14,612 bases of DNA from Nitrososphaerota archaeon (GCA_022572285.1 JACZWF010000015.1:1-14612), one strand, 5' to 3'. Shown: positions 1 through 7,180, numbered from the stretch's first letter. Program-made: numbers and translations. The notes: generated from the sequence alone by a model not told the origin.

Positions 1-262
1 ACCTCGAAACTCTAGAACCCGAATCTCCGATTAGTTTGTATCCGTCCACTGCTACCTCCGACTCGATGTAAAAATTAAAAATCGCAACGGATTTTGGAAC
101 CACTATGCGTTTATGACGTGACAATTGAATATGGAAGGTGTTCTTCGTTTCATCCAGAATTTTCCCCTTAATCCCCTCTAGAGATTTCTCCGAGGAATGT
201 GCTATTCTCGTAGTGAGACCAACACACTCATGGAATAGGATGTTCTCCGCATTAATCTTCAT
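1..262 (-). CDS. rnp1: RNase P protein component 1 (Rpp29/Pop4), 3'-truncated by window edge
   Basis: Protein subunit of archaeal RNase P, which with the catalytic RNA removes 5' leaders from pre-tRNA. I translated this strand by hand. The frame is open for 87 codons from the ATG at 262-260 to the window edge, beginning MKINAENILFHECVGL. It then shows the Rpp29 beta-barrel pattern: an 'EGIKGKILDETKNTF' stretch (residues ~28-42) followed by 'RIVVPKSVAIF' (~50-60). The ATG overlaps the TGA stop of rpl29 as ATGA, so translation is probably coupled. There is only a purine-rich stretch upstream and no clear Shine-Dalgarno. Position after uL29 is the standard archaeal place for this gene. The C-terminus lies outside the window. 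Confidence 0.88.
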   Translation of the reverse strand, partial: MKINAENILFHECVGLTTRIAHSSEKSLEGIKGKILDETKNTFHIQLSRHKRIVVPKSVAIFNFYIESEVAVDGYKLIGDSGSRVSR

Positions 263-471
263 GATTTTCTTTCTCTTTCCATTTGATTAACCAAAGTGAG
301 CAGGCGGGCGATGTTCCTTCGCGCAGGTCTAATTTTTCCCGCTTCCTTCTTCACCGAACCCCTTTCAGTTGCCGCCTTTAGTCGTGCTAAGTCGACTTTC
401 ATCTGGATAACTCTCTCCTCTAGCATAGGGAGATTGAGTTTTCGCATCTCCTCAAGCTTGACCTTTGGCAA
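259..471 (-). CDS. rpl29: 50S ribosomal protein uL29
   Basis: Small helical large-subunit protein near the nascent-chain exit tunnel. The 70 residues fit archaeal L29: an MPKVKLEEMRKL start, an amphipathic helix with 'DLARLKAATERG', then the second helix 'IRPARRNIARLLTLVNQ'. I prefer the TTG at 471, which overlaps the end of rps3 by 20 nt, because archaeal L29 proteins usually begin MPR/K-[IV]K before the helix. An ATG at 447 is the alternative and would remove 8 residues. Both candidates have an AGGAG-like stretch almost touching the start codon, so the Shine-Dalgarno does not decide. The stop overlaps the rnp1 start. Confidence 0.93.
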   Translation of the reverse strand: MPKVKLEEMRKLNLPMLEERVIQMKVDLARLKAATERGSVKKEAGKIRPARRNIARLLTLVNQMERERKS

Positions 472-1141
472 TCTCCTCTACCCGTGAATCACTCTGGACA
501 CTTAGAGTACTATCCTGAATGTCAGGTGTTGCCTTCGACTCCTGTTTCGGGGGCTCAAGCATCTCAACATCTGGCTTCTCTATCTCAGCAATCGCAATAC
601 TAACCTTGATACCGAAGAGTCCGCTTTTTAGAAGGACTTCTAAAGTAGCATGGCGGACTACCCGTCTGGCTGTGTCACCACTTTTGGGGACTACACCTGC
701 ACGGTACTTTTCCTGATGGGCTCGGTCACTTCTCAGCTTACCAGAGACCTCAATTTCAACTCCCTTCGCACCGGCATTCATTATCATATTTACGGTCCAG
801 TTTGCCGATCTACGGAAGGGTGTCCCTCTCGCAACCGTCTGAGCTAGCCTGTTTGCCATAATCAGGGGATGGAGTTCAGGAAATTCCACTTCAAGCACAG
901 AGATTTGAAGGTTGGTCAGATTGAATCGCTTCTCGACCTCTTCTGTAAGACTCTTTATACCAACACCACGTCGGCCAATAACCAGGCCAGGTCTAGTCAC
1001 ATAGACTGTTAGACTGCTTCCAAGTGGGGTCTTTACGATGTCTACGCCTCCATACCCGGCATCCGATACCTTCTCCTTTAGAAACTCATCAAGTTCTGCG
1101 TTCCTGGCATAATTCTTGAGAATACTTCGGATTGACGACAA
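452..1141 (-). CDS. rps3: 30S ribosomal protein uS3
   Basis: Small-subunit protein at the mRNA entry site. The 229 residues hold the N-terminal helix, a type II KH domain with 'RPGLVIGRRGVGIKSLTEEVEKRF' features (about residues 50-74), and the C-terminal S3 domain with 'GAKGVEIEVSGKLRSDRA' features (about 123-141). The last ~40 residues are an acidic and polar tail typical of archaeal S3. The start is TTG at 1141. Directly upstream is one of the best Shine-Dalgarno sequences in the window, GGGGAGGTC on the minus strand, four bases from TTG when measured from GGAGGT. This strongly supports a real TTG start. The gene abuts rpl22 with no spacer. Confidence 0.97.
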   Translation of the reverse strand: MSSIRSILKNYARNAELDEFLKEKVSDAGYGGVDIVKTPLGSSLTVYVTRPGLVIGRRGVGIKSLTEEVEKRFNLTNLQISVLEVEFPELHPLIMANRLAQTVARGTPFRRSANWTVNMIMNAGAKGVEIEVSGKLRSDRAHQEKYRAGVVPKSGDTARRVVRHATLEVLLKSGLFGIKVSIAIAEIEKPDVEMLEPPKQESKATPDIQDSTLSVQSDSRVEEIAKGQA

Positions 1142-1603
1142 TTAGACCTCCCCAGCGACTAGTTCGATGTGTGTGAGTGTATTATTATTCGGCGACGCTT
1201 TTCCAAATGCCCGTGGAATAAAACCCCGCACTTTCCTGCCTCGTTGGCTGGCCGCGTGAATGATTCTCATCCGTTCCGCGTCCAGTCCCTTGAACTCCGC
1301 ATTTGACTCCACGGCCTCCAAGACGGTAAGGACCTCCCTAGCTGCTTTTACCGGATATCTTCCAGCATGGAATTTTTCAGATGATCGGGCATGACCTACC
1401 TCCTTGTTGTATCTGCGGAAGTGCACGATAGCTTTGAGTGCCATTACATCCTGGAGATAGCTCTTGGCTCGCGGAAGCGACCAACCCTTGATGGCTCTAC
1501 AAACCTCGCGTGTTGCTTTCGGACTCACATTTACTTCCCTTCCGCTAGCTCTCACATGTGTTAATGGATCGAAACGATCGTAACTGTATTTGAATTTCGG
1601 CAA
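1142..1603 (-). CDS. rpl22: 50S ribosomal protein uL22
   Basis: Large-subunit protein lining the exit tunnel. The 153 residues show the archaeal form: 'VRASGREVNVSPKATREVCRAIKG' features (about 18-41), then 'FRRYNKEVGH' and 'AGRYPVKAA', and the C-terminal tunnel hairpin and strand ending 'NNNTLTHIELVAGEV'. The start is TTG at 1603, giving MPKFKYSYDRF, which matches the N-terminus I recall for thaumarchaeal-type L22. No ATG is available in frame nearby. Only a weak AAAAGG lies just upstream. Unlike its neighbours, this gene is separated from the upstream gene by 100 nt with its own TATA-like box (see separate entry), so it may also begin a separate transcript. Confidence 0.96.
   Translation of the reverse strand: MPKFKYSYDRFDPLTHVRASGREVNVSPKATREVCRAIKGWSLPRAKSYLQDVMALKAIVHFRRYNKEVGHARSSEKFHAGRYPVKAAREVLTVLEAVESNAEFKGLDAERMRIIHAASQRGRKVRGFIPRAFGKASPNNNTLTHIELVAGEV
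1146..1151 (-). promoter_or_regulatory. Shine-Dalgarno of rps3 (GGAGGT)
   Basis: On the minus strand GGAGGT, extended to GGGGAGGTC over 1145-1153, lies four bases before the TTG at 1141. It matches the anti-Shine-Dalgarno end of archaeal 16S rRNA very well. It sits inside the last codons of rpl22 and decides the TTG start of rps3. Confidence 0.8.
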
Positions 1604-1703
1604 TGCCTTTTCTTACTTCGCTATCACAGGAACCGCTAATCCACCGACCCAAAGTCCGGGGGAATCGATATAAGCTTTTTCTGTTCGTTGAGAATCATCG
1701 AAG
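1604..1703 (-). promoter_or_regulatory. rps19-rpl22 intergenic region with internal TATA-like promoter
   Basis: A 100-nt non-coding gap in an otherwise almost gapless operon. On the minus strand it carries AAAAAGCTTATATCG, with the TATA core CTTATATC at 1674-1667. Transcription starting about 25 nt downstream (near 1646) would leave a leader of roughly 40 nt before the TTG of rpl22. The leader contains a short C-rich/G-rich pairing segment (CCC...GGG around 1642-1660) that could form a small hairpin, but it is too short to claim as a regulatory element. The promoter call rests on sequence resemblance only. Confidence 0.5.
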
Positions 1704-2099
1704 TCACTTTAGAGGGACATATAGACTAGATCTGGAGGCACCGATTCCGGGAGTGCCATGAGAAACTCTCTTGTTGGTAATTACAAATTCGCCGAGGTAG
1801 TGACCAATCATTTGAGGCTTGATCTCAAGAGGCGAGAATTCCTTGCCGCTATGGACGTGGATTGTAAGGCCGAGCATGTAAGGAAGGATTATCATATCTC
1901 TCGAATGAGTCCGAATCGGTTTATCAGATACTTTCTCGCGGGCCTTCCTAACACTCTCAAGTAACTTCCTCTTTTCCTCCGAGATACCTCGATTTAGAGA
2001 TCTTCGTTGTCTGGAAGGTAGGAGAGCAAAGAATGATTCAAGGGACATCCCTTGAAGCTGCTCGATTGAATAACCTCTATACTTGAATTCTTTTGGCAT
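1704..2099 (-). CDS. rps19: 30S ribosomal protein uS19
   Basis: Small-subunit head protein that contacts uS13 and the A-site finger region. The core motifs are clear: 'RTHSRDMIILPYMLGLTIHVHSGKEF' features, then 'IKPQMIGHYLGEFVITNKRVSHGTPGIGAS', the classic S19 C-terminal half ending in 'YVPLK'. I chose the ATG at 2099, giving MPKEFKYRGYSIEQL, because it follows the TAA of rpl2 by four bases and matches the usual archaeal 'EF.YRG' start. A longer frame open to 2147 would overlap rpl2 by 44 nt and add 16 non-homologous residues. Length 131 residues with this start. Translation is probably coupled to rpl2. Confidence 0.95.
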   Translation of the reverse strand: MPKEFKYRGYSIEQLQGMSLESFFALLPSRQRRSLNRGISEEKRKLLESVRKAREKVSDKPIRTHSRDMIILPYMLGLTIHVHSGKEFSPLEIKPQMIGHYLGEFVITNKRVSHGTPGIGASRSSLYVPLK

Positions 2100-2103
2100 T
2101 CTC

Positions 2104-2850
2104 TTATTTCTCGATGTAGGTTCTCGATATTCTCTTTCTGCGCCCACGACCAGTTTGTCGTGCAGCTACGTGGCCAACCTTTCTTCCTGGTGGCGCATTT
2201 CGTGAGGTGGTGGTCGGTTTGTGGGGCGACTGATGTCTCCCACCCCCAAAGGGATGATATACACTCGTCATGGCTACGCCACGGACCCTAGGATAGAGTT
2301 GTCCTCTGGCCCGCATTAGATGAAGTTTGGCACCGGCACGGAGGAAGGGCTTTTCACCCCTCCCCGCACCAGATATAGAACCCAGAGTAGCTCTGCAGTT
2401 CCCCTTCAGGAGAACGCTCTTTCCAGACCTTAACCTGACAATCGATCCTTTAGGGGTCTTGGAGAAAAGCAAAGCTGAGGTTCCTGGTGACCTCGCTATT
2501 TTTCCACCGTCACCAAAAGACAACTCGATATTGCAGATAGTACTTCCTTCCCGGATGCTGTCCAGTGGTAGGACGTTCCCTTCGAGGACTGGAGATGCTG
2601 GTCCAAAGGACACTTGTCTTCCCTTGGTAATACCAGTGACGGCTGGAACAAAAATTGTTTTATCAAGCAGCTTCACTTTGGCAAGAGGTGCACCTCTTCC
2701 CCTCTCATGGATTATGTCGGCCACCATTCCAACCCTTGTCTCATCGCTTAGGATGAATGGGTATTTCGTAGGAGAGATCTTCCCTTTGGTCGGAGAACGG
2801 TACTGGCTGCCTCCCCTTCCTCTTCTTTGAACTAGGATTCTCTTGCCCAA
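2104..2850 (-). CDS. rpl2: 50S ribosomal protein uL2
   Basis: Core large-subunit protein near the peptidyl-transferase centre. The 248 residues begin with the archaeal signature MGKRILVQRRGRGGSQYR and contain the conserved C-terminal 'RGVAMTSVYHPFGGGRHQ' stretch (about 190-207), whose histidine region is the peptidyl-transferase-proximal loop, followed by a basic tail. The start is TTG at 2850 with a GGAGTG Shine-Dalgarno at 2865-2860 on the minus strand, nine bases away. The gap to the TAG of rpl23 is three bases. Nothing is missing. Confidence 0.97.
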   Translation of the reverse strand: MGKRILVQRRGRGGSQYRSPTKGKISPTKYPFILSDETRVGMVADIIHERGRGAPLAKVKLLDKTIFVPAVTGITKGRQVSFGPASPVLEGNVLPLDSIREGSTICNIELSFGDGGKIARSPGTSALLFSKTPKGSIVRLRSGKSVLLKGNCRATLGSISGAGRGEKPFLRAGAKLHLMRARGQLYPRVRGVAMTSVYHPFGGGRHQSPHKPTTTSRNAPPGRKVGHVAARQTGRGRRKRISRTYIEK

Positions 2851-2853
2851 GTC

Positions 2854-3120
2854 CTAAAGCACTCCGAGCTTGGACGCGAGATCTGACGCAGAATCCTCTG
2901 GGACAAGTCTAACATAGGCCTTCTTGCCTTGAATCGTCTTGGCAGTGTTGACAGATAGAGCATTAACAGCATAGAGCGTATGTATCGCCAGTTTAATTGC
3001 GTTCTTATTGGCTTTGTCGCTTACAAGGAAGCAAAGCTTGTTGTCTCGCTCTATACTATCAAACGTCTTTTCGGTGACGTAGGGCCTTAGGATTATTCTA
3101 GATGCAATATCAGGACGCAA
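2854..3120 (-). CDS. rpl23: 50S ribosomal protein uL23
   Basis: Exit-site protein that docks SRP. Diagnostic features are 'RIILRPYVTEKT' near the N-terminus, 'VNTAKTIQGKKAYVRL' in the C-terminal strands, and a 'DLASKLGVL' end. The frame is open to 3168, but that start would overlap rpl4 by 59 nt with a non-homologous hydrophobic leader. The TTG at 3120 gives LRPDIASRIILRPYVTEKT, which aligns without gaps to the TACK-type N-terminus MKPEEASKIVIRPYVTEKT as I remember it, so I use it. It overlaps the rpl4 stop by 11 nt. An ATG at 3138 and a TTG at 3129 are alternatives. Length 88 residues. Confidence 0.93.
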   Translation of the reverse strand: MRPDIASRIILRPYVTEKTFDSIERDNKLCFLVSDKANKNAIKLAIHTLYAVNALSVNTAKTIQGKKAYVRLVPEDSASDLASKLGVL

Positions 3121-3910
3121 ACGTATCAACCATACCATAGAGTGCGCGAGGAAGAGAGTCCAGAGCACTTTTGGACCAGAGCACTAATCTTCCGGGATGA
3201 CCACCTGGAGCCATGTGAATTGGAGAGAGATTGGAGGCGAGGACACAGTCTACACCACGTAGCTTCCCGGCTGCTTTGAAGATACCCGAGTCCTCCGAAA
3301 CAATGATCAAAGGACCCCTTTTCACCTTTGCCTTTCTCCCTCGAAGCCTCGGCTTTCCCGAGGGGCTTTTCGCCTTTGACACCCTGGCCAACTCCTCCCC
3401 CAGGCCCAGAGTGTTCAAAGTGAGTTTGAGATCTTTAGTTCGTCCCAAACTCTCTATCTCATCTGTCAATACGATCGGGAGATGTGTCCCTTCAGGCAAT
3501 CGGTGTCCACGCTGAGAAACGACCTCTCTCTTAATGCTGGCAGAAATAGAGGATAGCAGGGCAACCCTTCGTTCCCTACGATTGAGATGTTTACTCACCT
3601 CTTTCTCACTCCTAGGTGGCTGTGGAAGTCTTCCTTTTACAACAGATGCCACTCCGGCCGCCATCCCAGACCTTCCGCCCCTTCTCCCTCTAACCCTTGC
3701 TATCCTCGAGACTCCTCTGCCTGTGTTCCATGACTCGGCACTGGTCCTCTCGCCGGCAAGAGGATCTCTTCCCTGAGGACTGAACCGATGAGACTGAATC
3801 GCCGTGACGGCCTTGTGAATGAGGACCGGGTTATAGGGCTCCCTGAAAACGTGGGGAAGATCTATGGTCTCTTTCTCATTTCCATCAAGATCATATACAG
3901 GAGCTTTCAT
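3110..3910 (-). CDS. rpl4: 50S ribosomal protein uL4
   Basis: Large-subunit protein whose long loop reaches the exit tunnel. The 266 residues match archaeal L4: an N-terminal 'YDLDGNEKETIDLPHVFREPYNPVLIHKAV' type start, the basic loop 'SRIARVRGRRGGRSGMAAGV' features (about 66-86), 'RRERRVALLSSISASI' and the C-terminal Rossmann-like part with 'GVDCVLASNLSPIHMAPGGHPGRLVLWSKSAL'. The ATG at 3910-3908 overlaps the rpl3 TGA as ATGA, with no good Shine-Dalgarno, so it is probably translated by reinitiation after rpl3. The length is normal for archaea. Confidence 0.96.
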   Translation of the reverse strand: MKAPVYDLDGNEKETIDLPHVFREPYNPVLIHKAVTAIQSHRFSPQGRDPLAGERTSAESWNTGRGVSRIARVRGRRGGRSGMAAGVASVVKGRLPQPPRSEKEVSKHLNRRERRVALLSSISASIKREVVSQRGHRLPEGTHLPIVLTDEIESLGRTKDLKLTLNTLGLGEELARVSKAKSPSGKPRLRGRKAKVKRGPLIIVSEDSGIFKAAGKLRGVDCVLASNLSPIHMAPGGHPGRLVLWSKSALDSLPRALYGMVDTFAS

Positions 3911-4926
3911 ATTATTCCATCGTCCTCCATCGTCCTATGCCCGATTTGTAGAATTTTAGGTGGCTCCGCTTTGGCCTTCGGGGGGCGTGTTGGATATCGA
4001 AGGGTGACAGGCCTACGAGCAGGTCCGGGAACAGACCCATGCAAGATCATATAGGGTCCACGGATCGGCCCAAAATGATCAAACCCGCCTGGAGGGGAAA
4101 CCTCCTGGCTCCCACCATTTCCCAGCACCAATAGCCTCTTGTTTCTATCTACTCGCTGATGGAACCCCATCTGACCTGCCCTAGGAACGGTATACATGAT
4201 GGTTGTAGGATTCCACGCATTTAGAGAGCCTACCTCACGGACTGTTTTCCTAGATTTGTGTTGTTTCCGTTTTATCCCCATCCTTCCAACTGGGCCAACA
4301 AAGCCGTGACCTTTGGTCACACCCACCGCATCCAAATACATCCCTGGTTCAAAGATTTCGTTCAATGCAATCTCCTTTCCTAGCCTTTCTCGCAAATATT
4401 CAAATTGCGTCCTTAAACTCCCACCACCAACACCGACTTCGAATACGAAGGGTTTCTTTTGTGGCAACCCCACATCATTTGGGCTGACAGAGATTAGTGC
4501 AGTGATAGAGAACGACCGCTCGAGTAGTCCTTCCATCTTCTTCAATCTGCTTTCCTGGTCTGCAGATGAAATGCGCATTTTACGTCTCAATACCTTTGGA
4601 ACCTCTTTTGCATAGAGATCGAATTGAGCTCGGAGTCCCATCTCACCTTTAACATAACTCCTAATCCCCACAAGAACTGGGGGGACTAGCGCGATAACCG
4701 TGGAAGAGTTATAGACAGGTTTTCCGAAGTTCGGGGTTTTCTCACGGTCGTCCGCGGTAATGACATGTATCGATCCAGATTTGAATCCTAGGCTGCCTAG
4801 AAGCGTAGGTCTATCTGATTTTATAGTTGGCCACGTTCTGATCCTGGCTAGATGAGACCCATGCCTAGCCCTTGGTCTGAATGCAAGTGAACCATGCCTT
4901 GGCGCTGAATGTTTCCGGTGACCCAA
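3907..4926 (-). CDS. rpl3: 50S ribosomal protein uL3
   Basis: Large-subunit protein that nucleates assembly and extends toward the peptidyl-transferase centre. The 339 residues begin with the hallmark MGHRKHSAPRHGSLAFRPR and carry the central 'GVTKGHGFVGPVGRMGIKRKQHKSRKT' type motif (about 205-231) and 'RAGQMGFHQRVDRNKRLL' (about 248-265). The start codon is TTG at 4926, with a GAGGG Shine-Dalgarno at 4940-4936 on the minus strand, nine bases upstream. It is the first gene of the S10-type block and has its own upstream TATA-like box. The C-terminal ~30 residues, rich in proline and basic residues, look like the usual variable archaeal extension. Confidence 0.97.
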   Translation of the reverse strand: MGHRKHSAPRHGSLAFRPRARHGSHLARIRTWPTIKSDRPTLLGSLGFKSGSIHVITADDREKTPNFGKPVYNSSTVIALVPPVLVGIRSYVKGEMGLRAQFDLYAKEVPKVLRRKMRISSADQESRLKKMEGLLERSFSITALISVSPNDVGLPQKKPFVFEVGVGGGSLRTQFEYLRERLGKEIALNEIFEPGMYLDAVGVTKGHGFVGPVGRMGIKRKQHKSRKTVREVGSLNAWNPTTIMYTVPRAGQMGFHQRVDRNKRLLVLGNGGSQEVSPPGGFDHFGPIRGPYMILHGSVPGPARRPVTLRYPTRPPKAKAEPPKILQIGHRTMEDDGII

Positions 4927-4983
4927 TCCTAATTTCCCTCAATATCGCTAACTAAAGCCCTCCTATTTGCTCTTAAATCCTTT

Positions 4984-4992
4984 TAAGATAAA
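4984..4992 (-). promoter_or_regulatory. TATA-like promoter of the rpl3 operon
   Basis: In the 80-nt gap between rps25e and rpl3 the minus strand reads GGTTTATCTTAAAAGG, with the TATA core TTTATCTTA at 4992-4984. A start ~25 nt downstream (about 4963) gives a leader near 37 nt that contains the GAGGG Shine-Dalgarno of rpl3. The core resembles the one before rps25e (CTTTATCTT). This is predicted from sequence only. Confidence 0.6.
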
Positions 4993-5006
4993 CCTTCAGC
5001 TGATTC

Positions 5007-5315
5007 TCAGACCATACTCCAAACATAATGACCGGAGAACCCACCACTTTTCTTAATAATATTCTTTGATTCCAAGGTTTTCAATAGATATGCAGCGATG
5101 GATGCGTTTACTCCAAATGCTCGAGCAGTCCTGTATAATGTGATTGCCTTCATCCCTTTGAAAACTTTGGATACTTCTGGATCATCAAATTTCGGAAGAA
5201 TAAGGGCTTTCGGATTTATATGCATAGCACTTATTCTGTTACTCTCCTCCTTATCGCCTCTAGTGGCCTGAGACTTTTCTTCTCGAGCTAGAGGACGTTT
5301 CTTCTGGCCTCCCAT
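5007..5315 (-). CDS. rps25e: 30S ribosomal protein eS25
   Basis: Archaeal/eukaryotic-specific small-subunit protein. The 102 residues start MGGQKKRPLAREEKS, a basic N-terminal tail as in eS25, followed by a winged-helix domain: 'KAITLYRTARAFGVNASIAAYLLKTLESKN' features (about 54-84) and the wing 'SGGFSGHYVW' near the end. The length is typical. The ATG at 5315 lies about 30 nt from a TATA-like element, implying a very short leader and no Shine-Dalgarno. It is encoded 80 nt upstream of rpl3 and could be cotranscribed with it by readthrough. The family call rests on recognisable winged-helix and wing residues rather than an alignment. Confidence 0.88.
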   Translation of the reverse strand: MGGQKKRPLAREEKSQATRGDKEESNRISAMHINPKALILPKFDDPEVSKVFKGMKAITLYRTARAFGVNASIAAYLLKTLESKNIIKKSGGFSGHYVWSMV

Positions 5316-5340
5316 TGCGATGTCGATAATAAAGGTTCAA

Positions 5341-5353
5341 GATAAAGCTTATC
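5341..5353. promoter_or_regulatory. Shared divergent TATA-like element, rps25e / DNA ligase
   Basis: GATAAAGCTTATC is a near-palindrome in the centre of the divergent intergenic region 5316-5393. Read on the minus strand it gives CTTTATC, about 30 nt before the ATG of rps25e. Read on the plus strand it gives AGCTTATC, about 45 nt before the GTG of the ligase gene, which leaves room for that gene's Shine-Dalgarno. One TBP site may therefore serve both genes. Confidence 0.5.
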
Positions 5354-5393
5354 CGATCAGATTATCAGTGACAGAGGAGAAAGGAGATGGATC

Positions 5394-7148
5394 GTGAAGT
5401 ACGCTGTACTTGCGGATGCTTATGATAGAATGGAGCACACTTCAAAAAGACTGGAACTCACTGAAATCCTATCAAATCTTTTCAGAATTACTCCGGTCGG
5501 ACTTTTAGCAAGAGTAGTATACCTGACGCAAGGGAAACTCTACCCTGACTTTTATGGAATTGAAATCGGCATAGCCGACAAACTCGCTATGAAGGCAATT
5601 CTAGAAACATCTTTGCTATCATCGAAGGAAATTAGAGAGGAGTATCAGAGAAGCGGAGACCTGGGATCTGCAGCTTTTCGCGCATTACAGGTGAAAGCGC
5701 AATACCCTCTATTTTCCAAAGAGTTGACAGTGAATAGAGTTTACGAAACCCTCGATGGGATGGCGAAGACTTCGGGAGCGGGTGCAATTGCCTCCAAGCT
5801 CAGAAGGATGAAATCTCTATTCGGTGATGCAGAACCAAATGAGGCAAAGTATCTAGTCAGAACGATCACGGGAAAACTACGACTCGGTATCGCCGACTAC
5901 ACAGTCCTCAACGCTCTCTCTCAAACCTATCTACGGGATACGACATTCAGGAAGAGGTTGGAGGTAGCCTACAATCTTTCTAGTGATCTAGGACTAGTGG
6001 CCAGAGTTGTCGCTGAGCATGGACTTGAGGGATTAAGCAAATTCAGGGCAAAAGTGGGTACTCCACTTCGACCCATGTTGGCAGAAAGGTTGGCCTCAGC
6101 TACTGATGCGCTTGACAAAATTGGGGGGGCAGTTGCCGCTGAGTATAAGCTAGACGGCGAGAGGCTTCAGATCCACATTCAACCTGGGAGATTGACGATC
6201 TTTTCAAGAAGATTGGAGAAGATAACAAATCAGTTCCCGGACGTGGCAAAGGTCTGTAGAAGCAGGGTAAGGTCAAAGAAAGCAATCCTCGAAGGTGAGG
6301 CTGTCGCAGTAGATAGGCGAACTGGAAAACTGCTTCCGTTTCAAGAACTAATGCATCGGAGGAGAAAGTATGGAGTCAATGAGGCAGTTGAACGGTATCC
6401 TACTTGTGTTTTCCTTTTTGATATCCTGTATCTCGAGGGGAGGAATCTGATGACCCTACCATATCTGCAGCGGCGGAAGACGCTACAAGCTGAAGTAAGA
6501 GAAAATCAACAGCTCAAATTGGTTGATCAAATAGTGAGCAGTAGTCCAGCAGAGATTGAGGACTTTCTGGACCGGGCTATATCTGCAGGATCTGAAGGTT
6601 TGGTGATAAAAGATCTGAGAGGGAGTTATCGCGCGGGGGCCAGAGAGTTCCTTTGGATTAAATTGAAAAAAGATTACCGAGATGACCTATCAGATACATT
6701 GGATCTGGTTGTGGTCGGTGCCATCCATGGTGGAGGAAGGAGGGCAGGATGGTATGGATCGTTTCTATTAGCGGTTTACGATCAGGAAAAGGATACCTTT
6801 CGCAGCATCTGTAAAGTCGGGACAGGTTTCAGTGATGCTCAATTGAGTAGCCTCCATGAGAGCTTGGAAGACATAAGGATTGCTAGGAAACATCCTAGAG
6901 TGGAATCGAGAATGCAAGTGGATGTCTGGTTTGAGCCAAAGGTGGTTCTCGAAGTGACAGGCTCAGAGATAACGCTCAGTCCTATTCATACGTCGAATCT
7001 TAACTCCATTAGAAAAGGGATGGGATTTGCCCTCAGATTCCCAAAATTTGCGGGTAAACAAAGGCATGATAAGAGACCTGAAGATGCCACTACTACTTTA
7101 GAAATATCTGGACTCTACCTTTCTCAATTGAAGAGAATAAAATCCTGA
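5394..7148 (+). CDS. lig: ATP-dependent DNA ligase
   Basis: Seals nicks in duplex DNA using ATP (some archaeal enzymes also use ADP or NAD), for Okazaki-fragment joining and repair. The 584 residues are full length for the archaeal/eukaryotic ligase I family. An all-helical DNA-binding domain (about 1-215) includes 'VRTITGKLRLGIADYTVLNAL'. The adenylation domain has motif I KLDGER with the AMP-accepting Lys252, motif III 'LEGEAVAV' (~301-308), motif IV 'SEGLVIKDL' and motif V 'WIKLKKDY'. An OB-fold domain follows. The start is GTG at 5394, supported by AAGGAG at 5381-5386, seven bases upstream. An ATG at 5387 is out of frame. It is divergent from rps25e. Confidence 0.97.
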   Translation: MKYAVLADAYDRMEHTSKRLELTEILSNLFRITPVGLLARVVYLTQGKLYPDFYGIEIGIADKLAMKAILETSLLSSKEIREEYQRSGDLGSAAFRALQVKAQYPLFSKELTVNRVYETLDGMAKTSGAGAIASKLRRMKSLFGDAEPNEAKYLVRTITGKLRLGIADYTVLNALSQTYLRDTTFRKRLEVAYNLSSDLGLVARVVAEHGLEGLSKFRAKVGTPLRPMLAERLASATDALDKIGGAVAAEYKLDGERLQIHIQPGRLTIFSRRLEKITNQFPDVAKVCRSRVRSKKAILEGEAVAVDRRTGKLLPFQELMHRRRKYGVNEAVERYPTCVFLFDILYLEGRNLMTLPYLQRRKTLQAEVRENQQLKLVDQIVSSSPAEIEDFLDRAISAGSEGLVIKDLRGSYRAGAREFLWIKLKKDYRDDLSDTLDLVVVGAIHGGGRRAGWYGSFLLAVYDQEKDTFRSICKVGTGFSDAQLSSLHESLEDIRIARKHPRVESRMQVDVWFEPKVVLEVTGSEITLSPIHTSNLNSIRKGMGFALRFPKFAGKQRHDKRPEDATTTLEISGLYLSQLKRIKS

Positions 7149-7172
7149 ATAGGACACCTGAGAGGGCTTAGG

Positions 7173-7180
7173 TTTATTTA
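7173..7180 (+). promoter_or_regulatory. TATA-like promoter of the DUF47 gene
   Basis: In the 46-nt gap after the ligase gene, GGTTTATTTATT holds a strong TATA core (TTTATTTA). The ATG at 7204 lies 25-28 nt downstream, which is where transcription should begin, so the mRNA is probably leaderless. There is no Shine-Dalgarno before this ATG, in agreement. Confidence 0.65.

Noticed and set aside
1642..1660. Short hairpin in the rpl22 leader as an r-protein binding site or terminator
   Set aside because: The stem is only three to four base pairs long and no known archaeal leader motif is recognisable. Covariation across relatives would be needed.
2100..2147. N-terminal extension of uS19 starting at 2147
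   Set aside because: It would overlap rpl2 by 44 nt and adds residues not found in S19. The ATG at 2099 right after the rpl2 stop fits the family start.
2327..2830. 167-codon open frame on the plus strand opposite rpl2
   Set aside because: It is the antisense shadow of rpl2, whose protein is unmistakable. It has no family resemblance and no promoter or Shine-Dalgarno of its own.
3121..3168. Hydrophobic N-terminal leader on uL23 (start at 3168)
   Set aside because: It overlaps rpl4 by 59 nt and gives a membrane-like leader foreign to L23. The TTG at 3120 matches the family N-terminus.
6122..6128. Run of seven G in the ligase gene (another at 9364-9370 in the membrane-protein gene)
   Set aside because: I considered a phase-variable tract or sequencing frameshift. 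Both reading frames continue intact through the runs with sensible protein on each side, so nothing suggests slippage.
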